The notes under the pieces: generated by a model
Databases searched by the model: none
What the model was told of the DNA's origin: nothing
The model's input: the letters and a program-made list of their open reading frames with translations, nothing else
Shown here: in pieces, positions 56,283-64,000 of the stretch
Numbering within the stretch: position 1 is the stretch's first letter
How the letters are laid out: each line of letters begins with the position of its first letter
DNA from: Acanthacorydalis orientalis
Lineage: Eukaryota > Arthropoda > Insecta > Megaloptera > Corydalidae
NCBI GenBank assembly: GCA_034766995.1
Contig: CM068323.1
Coordinates: 2,160,252-2,224,251 of the forward strand
DNA length: 64,000 nt
Direction of reading: 5' to 3'
Position numbers and translations under genes: made by a program

Positions 56283-59200
56283 TCACTCCTTTAATTTCAA
56301 CATTTCCCTAAATTTAATAAACTTGGCTTTACAAAGCGATTTAGTCAATATATCCGCAACATTGTTTTCTGATTCAACTTTAATTACATCAATAATATAA
56401 TTTTCATTTACATAATGATACTGAACTTCAATATGCTTTGAATTTTTTGAAAAATTTCCACACTTTGCAATAGTTAACGCACCTGAATTATCCTCATATA
56501 TTTTAACTGGTTCATTTATATCAATATTAAAAGTTTCTATCAACATTTTACGTATAAAATTCACATCTGTTACAGCCTCTGACATTGCAACATACTCAGC
56601 AAAAGTGGATGATTTTACGACAGAATTTTGCTTATGTGTTTTCCAGTGTATTACATTTCCATAAAATCTAATCACATAACCTGAAGTAGATTTTCTGTCT
56701 ACAATATCTCCTTCCCAATCAGCATCCAACATAACAATCCAATATTTCTGATCCTTTTACTTTATTATAGTTTAACTTCACATTTTAAGTCAGATATAAA
56801 TACTTTAAAACCCTTAGAGCATATTTATAATGTGTTTGATCATAGCTACTTTGAAATCGACGTAGATAATTTACACTAAACGCTATGTCTGGCCTTGTGC
56901 CTATACTAATGTACAAAAGTTCTCCAATCAAATTTCTATATTGTAAATAATTATTCATTTTCTCAGCTGGTTCTAACTTAAGATTTACTTCCATTGGCGT
57001 GTTATATAGTTTTACATTTTCGAGATTATAGTTCTTTGCTAGAGACTCAATATAATTTGTCTGACTTAATGTCATTTCATTTTTCTTTTCATCATAGTCG
57101 ATATCTATTCCAATATAGCTACTAGCTTTTCCCATATCTTTCATCTTGAAACGCTTTGACAATTTTTGTTTAATTTCAACAATTAATTTTCTATTTTTGC
57201 TGCATATTAGCATATCATCAACAAATAATAAAATATAAATACATTCATCATTTTCAAATTTTGAATACAAACAATAATCATAGTCACTACGATCAAAACC
57301 TAATTCTTCCATAAATTCATTAAAACGTTCGTACCAAGATCTCGGGCTTTCTCTTAATCCATACAAAGCCTTTAATAATACTAATACCTTTTCTGAACCA
57401 TCTTCATAACCCTTTGGTTGATTAACGTTAACTTCTGTAATTATTTTTCCATTAAGGAATGCTGTTTCAACATCCATTTGTTCAATAATAAATCTATTTT
57501 GACAACAATAACCTTTTTTTATCTTTGGGTTTCTCAACTAGTTTCCAAGTCTTATTTTTCTTTAAACTTTCCATTTCATTGACCATAGCTTTGATCCAAT
57601 TCTTAGACTCATTACTATTAATCGCTTCCTCAAAGTTACAAAGTACTGTCGCATCACAATAATTTACATAAACATAATTTGTTACAAAATCTTCAGTATA
57701 TTTTTTATTTGGGCGTTTTTCTCTAGTTGATCTCCTAAGTTCTGTTTTCACAGTTTTATTACTTTTAGTATTTTTAATATCATACTCTTCATTATCTTCA
57801 GACTGTATGCTTTGGCAAGATTCAACATCACTTGCTAAGCTACCATTATCACTAGTATTATCATAACTTGCATTACCTTTGAAATTTATAAGCTTAATAT
57901 TTTCTTCTACTACATCTACATGTCTTGCATCAATTATTCTGTTATCTACAAGTACTTTGTATCCTACTTCTGTAACATAAATTCGACTTCCATACATTCT
58001 CAAATTCTTTGCACTTGGTCCTTGATTAAAAAATATTTCATAAAGTGTCTTCTGTTCATATGTGTTAGCTAAAGATCTGTTTTTTTAAATAAGCTGCAGC
58101 TTGAACTACTTCTGGCCAATACTTTTTATCAACTTGTGCTTCGGATAATAAACACCTAGATATATCCATAATTGATCTATTATACTTTCTGCAACACCAT
58201 TTAACTCATGAGCATAAGGTGGACATGGAATCATTCGAATACCATTTTCTCTTATGAATTTGTAAATATTGCCATTTAAATATTCTTTGCCATTGTCGCA
58301 TTTCAAATTTTTGATTCTTTTTCCTGTCAGATTTTCTACTACATTAACATAATCAATGAAACAATTATAAACTGCAAACTTTGATGTCAGTGTATATATT
58401 CTAGTATATTTACTGTAATCATCTATAAATGTCAAAAGTATCTTTCACCTCTATATCCCACTGTACTGTGTGGCCCATTCAAGTCTGTATTTACTGTTTC
58501 TAAAACTTCTTTAGCATGTCTCCTATTATTTTTGAATGGCAAATTATGCATTTTACTTTTTAGACAGGTGGCACATTTCATATATTCAGATTCAATTTCT
58601 TTAGGTAACCCTTCCAACAATTCATTTTTACATAAGATATTTAAGTACTTAAAATTTACATGTCCTAGTGTACGGTGCCATTTTTCTTTTAATGTCATAT
58701 TTCCATTATAGTCATTTTTAACTGTACTAGAATTTACTTCTTTACTCTGGTCATCATTTTTAATAAAGCTTGTCATACTATATAGATTTCCTTTCTTTCT
58801 AGCTATTGCAATTAATCCTCTATTTGGATCAAAAATTTTTGAAATATCTCCATATGAAACTATTTTATTTTTCTCTGTAATTCTTGCGTAACTTAACAAA
58901 TTTTGCTTCATTTCTTTTACAAAAAATACATTTTTTACAGTTACCTCACTTTTATCATTAAAAACTTCAAAATCTGTCACTATTTTACCTAATTTAGTCG
59001 CTTTCAAAATTCTCTCGTCGCCTAACCTTACATCAGTTGGTTCTTTCAGAACTATATATTCTGTCAACAATTTTTCATTATTTACTATATGGTCTGTACA
59101 CCCACTATCCAAAATCCAGTCTATTTGATTTTTACCTGAGCTTGCATTACAAGCTCATTGCATTACAAGCTCATTGCACTTAGCTGTATTTGATTCTGCC

Positions 59201-60123
59201 TTGAATACGCTACCTGGACCTTGTGATGATGTCTTCTGGTTACCTTGATAACTCGATGATGAATTGGCTGCACCTCCGTAGCTGCCTCTGCCTCTGCCTC
59301 TGTAGTTTCCTCGTTGATTGCCTTGACCTCGTGACCAACCTTGACTGTATCCGACGCGTCCTCGTTGTCTGGTAGATTTCCGTTGATAACAATCCTTTTG
59401 TAAATGTCCGGGTTTTCCACAATTGTAGCAATTTCCTTTTGTCTTTGACATGAATGCATTTGACTTGTTTTCTTCACTCTTTTCACTTTGATTTTTCTCT
59501 TCTAAAGCCTTCAGTTTTATTTTACTTTTCAAGTATTCGACGGTTTATTCTTCTTCAGGGAGCACATCGATTAAATCTCCCAAGTGGCTATATCGTAGTG
59601 GTAGTGCGCTCAACATATATCTTAATTTTTCTTGTTCCGTAACTTGAGCTCCAGCAGCTTTGAGTCCGTTTGCTGCTTTTTCGAATTCATCGAAGAATGT
59701 TGTTACTTCTGCGAAATCTTGTAACTTAATTCTTTCTAATTCATTTCTACGTATGATCTGTAGAGCCATCGTCTCTCTTAAATACATTTCGTCAAATTTT
59801 TTTAATATTTTGTAAGTAGAGTTCAGATCTCCAATATATTCTAATTGTTTGTTTGAAATTGCACTGTATATGTAATTTATTGCTTTAATGTCTTTCAATT
59901 TCCAGTCTTTAATTTTATCTGTGTCAGTTTTCTCCCTTTCAGCCACAACTAAACACTCTTTATATTCTAGAAACTTCAATATTCTTTTTTTCCAGTTTAC
60001 GTACTCCGATCCATCAAAAATTGATATCATCATTTCATCAATTTTCATGTACGCCATTTTTTCATTAACTTTTTTATTAACCACGATCACTTTTTCATTA
60101 ACTTTTTTATTAACCTTTTTCAT
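56283..60123 (-). pseudogene. Copia retrotransposon gag-pol, nearly complete but broken
   Basis: Domain order is complete: gag (60123-59545; MAYMKIDEMMISIFDG..., YLRETMALQII), then TAA, zinc knuckle CYNCGKPGHLQKDC with an Arg/Gly-rich region, protease (LDSGCTDHIV), integrase with HRTLGHVNFKYLNIL, VNTDLNGP, KCDNGKEY and GVAESI, RT (MDVETAFLNGKI, LLFVDDMLICS) and RNase H (DADWEGDIVDRKSTSGYVIR, KHIEVQYHYV). Lesions: a stop after gag; a 16-bp duplication at 59145-59176; frameshifts near 58435 and 58050; a deletion of roughly 85 codons in the RT fingers near 57500; and a frameshift near 56760. LTRs were not identified. It encodes no functional replicase. Confidence 0.92.
59145..59176. repeat. 16-bp tandem duplication in copia gag-protease
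   Basis: CATTACAAGCTCATTG occurs twice in a row (59145-59160, 59161-59176). Sixteen is not a multiple of three, so the second copy shifts the frame just before the protease. Confidence 0.95.
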
Positions 60124-62701
60124 TAACTTTTTTATTAACCACGAATTATATTTCGAGATTGGAAATTTAAGTTTTTAAAAAGCTTAAACTGACTTAAAGA
60201 CACAAGTCTAACGTCTGCTCACAACAATTTACTAATTTAGACTGCTTTTTATAGTTTTTACAATAAGATTACAATACAGCAAATACATTGTTCTTAATTT
60301 AGAACATGTCCTAATATAAACAAGATTAGCTTAAACAATAACATGTTTTGTCTATATTAAAGAGACTAGATAGTCTTATCAATAATGTGTTGGCGTTGTC
60401 TTCCGGGTCCTGGTACGTAACTTGCGTTTACGTGCACGTTTCGATGAACACATTCGGGAATTTATATAACGTGTTATTCAATCCCTGTCAGTATATAGAA
60501 GTACTTGAAAAGTTAGATTCGTAAATGAAGATTAATTAAATTGTGAAATGAGTGTCTTCATTTCTCACTTATACGATTTAAAATTTAATAAAAAAAACGT
60601 CCAACGTGCTGTGCATAAATGTAAGTGTGCGTAAAAGAATCAGTGTTATTTTTAAACATTTTTTTTAATAAGTAAAACGATGGTTTGAAATTAATATTAA
60701 TGTTGTTTTGTAAACTTTTTAACTCGCAGCTCCGTGACGTGTACGGACTGTGGTGTGGTGCCATGTTTTAAAATCTATAATACCGAATTCAACCTTTAAT
60801 TAATCTCTAAATATGTATCTTTGTTCAAATAAATGAATTGCGATAAACCTAAACTGTAATGTTCAGCAAAAAGAACCCGATTTTTTTCCATCCGAAATTG
60901 TTAGAAAAAAATGTGCATCAATAAGTGATATTGAAAATTACACAGATTTCGATCAAATTAAGATTTATTCAGTTCTCTTCACATCTATGTGAAAACATTC
61001 ATGAGAATAACAAAAGACAAATAATACATGACATATCTCCATCTCACTTGTCAACACATTAGTACGTATTTGATTTGCCATTATCTGTCTTTTGATGAAA
61101 TAAAGATATGTTCCAGGGTACTTCTGACAAGGATAGTTAAATATAAGTTAACATTTTATTTCATATTTCCGTCTTCGTTTCACATGTAAATAGTCTGAAC
61201 GCGATTTCTATGTTCACCTGTTTATTTTATCTATATGATTTATGATATTCTTTTTCTAAATTTATTCCGTGTATAAAAGCGACACACAGTATACTTATAT
61301 ACATACACACACACACGTGCGTCTCTTTACACGGCGGATGCGTGCCGTGGAAAAAATCAAATGGATGCAAATCAATTTTTGCAATTTTTTTTACAAGTGT
61401 AAAACTTGTGTTAAAGTATCGAAAACTATACAAAAAGCAATTTAAAAGATTTAAATGTATTCACTAAAAACATTCTATTTAATAAACGCAAAGAAGCTAG
61501 TGTTGAGGAAAATGAAAAAAAAATATTTTTTTTAAAACAATCGTTATTTTTTTCTTTGTCGGTTTCCTCCGTTTGAAGTATTGAGCGAAACCTACGGATC
61601 GATTCTTTTGGCGGAACCTTTATGTAAAACGGTTTCCTCCGTGTAAAAGTGAATATAATGTATTAAAAATCTAACTGGAAATAACACATGTTAAAAAAGA
61701 GACCGTTAACTGTGAATCGTATCAAAAATACCGTTTTAGAAAGAGACCCCAAGTGTGTAAGAAAGATAGAAAAACATTGTATATTCGAGGAGAGGGAGAG
61801 AGAAATCCGTACAATGTTCAATAGAAATGCCGTGCGAATAATTTTGTTCAAATATAAATCTGTAACACATCTTAGACCGTCGTCATAAAATTGTAAATAG
61901 TGCCTGCAAAAGGTTTGAAAATATCTTTAGATACCATTCAGCATGTTGTCACCAGATGTGCAAATAAACATGTACATAAACATGACAAGAGCTAGTGCCG
62001 CAGCAGGCACATTTTTCAGTCAGTAGATTCATGTGATATTTAAATGAAAAATGATCAGACGTAAAATATTAGAAATTCCATAGAACATCATCGCCAAATT
62101 CGCACTCATAAACAAATTATCTTTTCATTCTAATAAATAACTAAGAATGCTACGGAAATGTCAAACGGTTGTTGCGGCGCAATATTAGCAAAGGACGAGC
62201 ACCGTTACGTCGAGCGGCGCTATGCAGTGTATGCCTGTATACTATCTCACTCACTGTCAGACGAATGTTGAATATACTACACATTGAAAGAAGAATTCAT
62301 TTATGACAGATTTATCTCTATTTTCGTTTGAACTTTTTTTTAAATGTTCGTATTCTCCCGCCTCGTATTCTAAAATTTACATCTTTTGTTTAACAGTGGG
62401 ATATCGTATGTTATTCTTTTATGCACATAAAAAATTTCCATAGTCTATCATAGTATCATTTTTTCCCATATATATAGTATCATTTTTTAATTCTTCAGTA
62501 ATTCGACTTTTTTAATTCAAAATTATGGAAAGTAACTCGTGCCCTTTAATTAAGATCATTATATATATATATATATATATTTTGCACGAATTTGCGGTGT
62601 TTTATTTCGGCCGATGAGAATATGTAGATATTGTAAGTCAGTATTAGGACTGTTCCTAGAGGCGAAGATCGCCCCGACAACAGCCTCAGTCAGCATACAT
62701 T
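60124..62701. other. AT-rich DNA without recognised genes
   Basis: Starts with three imperfect AACTTTTTTATTAACC units at 60062-60140, whose complement encodes the repeated KKVNEKV at the start of copia gag. (AC)n occurs at 61304-61316, two GGTTTCCTCCGT motifs at 61560 and 61629, and (TA)n at 62562-62581. Frames at 61227-61433 and 61688-61888 resemble nothing known. The 5' LTR of the copia should be here but could not be identified. Confidence 0.45.
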
Positions 62702-62941
62702 ATGAGTAATCATCATATGGTTCAGAAAAACAATCGCGCAGTTCGCGCTCAAATCCAGGAAAAGTTCCAAAAAACCTGGATATCAGTCGCTGATAGAATG
62801 AAAAACCCAAAAGGAAAGAAAAAGAAAGTAGAAAACCCAGGCAAACCACCCACCCCGCCCTCCCCTCCCGATTCCTACCTACCCTACCCCCTCCCACGCT
62901 GGGCCCTGAAAAGAGAAGAGAGCGAAAAGGTCGTGTGGTGA
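62702..62941 (+). CDS. Small basic, proline-rich reading frame of unknown nature
   Basis: A 79-codon frame starting at ATG 62702: basic N-terminus (NNRAVRAQIQEKFQKTW), Lys-rich centre (KGKKKKVE) and a Pro-rich part (PTPPSPPDSY). Composition is GC-richer than the sequence to the left and similar to the jockey RT to the right. It may be part of an untranslated region of that element read on the wrong strand. No family recognised; not convincing as a gene. Confidence 0.2.
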   Translation: MSNHHMVQKNNRAVRAQIQEKFQKTWISVADRMKNPKGKKKKVENPGKPPTPPSPPDSYLPYPLPRWALKREESEKVVW

Positions 62942-63046
62942 CGCACTGGTCACGCATTCACGTCCTGACGTTACCCGTTTTCCGTCGGCGCGAATCAGCC
63001 GGCCGCACGGGCGGCGTAGTTTTGAAATAGTACGGCTGCACGAACC

Positions 63047-64000
63047 TTACCTGACGGAATCCTTCCAGATCACTTCGGCGCCGTCGATGGTGAGACGCCG
63101 CCGCGGATGACTGCGCTTCACCCGCGAGAAGACGATGCCCTCCGTCTTACTCGCGTTTATCTTCATTCGCCACTTGGCGAAGAAGCCGGACACCTCGTCG
63201 AGGGCGTCCTGGAGTCTGTTGAGCGAGTCATCCAGCGATCTGTTGTTCGCAAAGATGACGGTGTCGTCTGCATAGAGGCCCAGTTCGGCGCCTCTCGAGC
63301 GCGGCATGTTGTTAACAAAATAACTCAAGAGCATTGGCCCGAGGATGGATCCCTACGGTACTCCCGCAACAGCTGGTCTGACCGTGGAGAATTGCCCGTT
63401 CACCTCGACACGGAACGAGCGGCCTCTGAGGTAGTGATCAACGAATTTTACCAGATACGGCGGCACCTCGTATCGGAGCAGCTTGTGTATGAGGCCGTCG
63501 TGCCAGACCGTGTCGAAGGCCTTCTCGATATCGAGGAGTACCATCGCCGTACAGCGCTTGTTTCCGCTCCGCTCGGTGGCCTTGTGAGCGATTCTGGCCA
63601 GCTGCTGGACGGTCGAGTGCCCGCGCCTGAAGCCGAATTACTCGGGCCGGATGTTATTGGCCGCCAGGTCGTACTGTTGAAACCTGGTGAGAATCAACTT
63701 CTCGAGCAATTTGCTGATCGACGACAGCAGGCTAAAGGGCCGATAGCTCGACGCCGCGTCCGCCTTCTTACCAGCCTTCTTGATGGTCACAGTCCTCGCC
63801 TGTTTCCACTGAGACGGAAAGTGCTGGAGGCGCATCGCACCGTTGACGATGTTCGTCAGGGCGACGATCGCCTTGCGAGGGAGGTACTTCAACACTCTAT
63901 TCTGGATCTCGTCGTCACCCGGGGCCTTCAGCTGCTTCGATGCCCGGATTACGGTGTCCACCTCGCGAGGCGACGCCCAGAGAATGCCCTCGGGGTCGAC
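63047..64000 (-). pseudogene. Jockey-type reverse transcriptase, two nonsense codons
   Basis: A GC-rich RT running off the window edge. Reading leftward: TVIRASKQLKAPGDDEIQNR, HFPSQWKQARTVTIKKAGK, YRPFSLLSSISKLLEKLIL, a stop, FGFRRGHSTVQQLARIAH, MVLLDIEKAFDTVWHDGLIH, VAGVP-stop-GSILGPMLLSYF, LGLYADDTVIFANN (catalytic YADD), FFAKWRMKINASKTEGIVF. The two stops (TAA near 63636 and TAG near 63351) both replace what should be Gln in E-Q-F and P-Q-G-S. Otherwise one continuous frame, so this copy is young. The 5' part lies beyond base 64000. Confidence 0.9.

Overview
This is an AT-rich, intron-bearing eukaryotic sequence, almost certainly from an insect. Evidence for this is a THAP-type P element, irritans-type mariner, piggyBac, Tigger/pogo, gypsy, copia and jockey-type elements, insect-like small introns, and long (TA)n runs. 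The order cannot be fixed from the sequence. An EXD1-like gene argues against Drosophila, and a hymenopteran is possible. Nearly all recognisable sequence is transposable-element (TE) material, much of it nested. Two host genes are visible: a 5'-truncated EXD1-like 3'-5' exonuclease gene (20.5-22.0 kb, + strand) and a broken, partial copy of Drosha (41.8-46.8 kb, + strand).

Layout. 0-3.6 kb: gypsy and jockey-type fragments, then a gypsy gag with its LTR and an inverted copy of that LTR. 3.7-8.8 kb: P element copy A (- strand), cut by a non-LTR retrotransposon flanked by a 17-bp duplication. 8.8-16.6 kb: LTR-like repeats, a gypsy element with an internal duplication and an unidentified 1.5-kb insertion, and a copia pol. 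16.6-20.5 kb: a second gypsy element whose RNase H is fused to a foreign gag and whose LTR abuts EXD1. 23.2-27.6 kb: a near-complete gypsy element with matching LTRs, primer-binding site, polypurine tract and a CTTAC target duplication. 27.9-33.0 kb: P element copy B with the THAP and catalytic regions, followed by two P fragments. 34.2-37.0 kb: a decayed jockey element. 37.6-39.0 kb: two unrelated mariners joined head to head. 41.8-46.8 kb: the Drosha copy, with a piggyBac in its third intron. 47.3-54.4 kb: Tigger and piggyBac remnants, a tRNA-like sequence, and a three-layer nest (jockey, then piggyBac at TTAA, then mariner at TA). 56.3-60.1 kb: a copia element. 63.0-64.0 kb: a jockey-type reverse transcriptase.

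The elements do not form a pathway. Three points stand out. The dated, ordered nests can be read base by base. Both host genes belong to small-RNA pathways by family (piRNA for EXD1, microRNA for Drosha), and both are damaged. Six of seven LTR-element remnants lie on the - strand, so + strand transcription through the window would give antisense TE RNA; this makes a piRNA-source locus a testable but unproven idea. All domain assignments come from reading motifs by eye; no database search was run.
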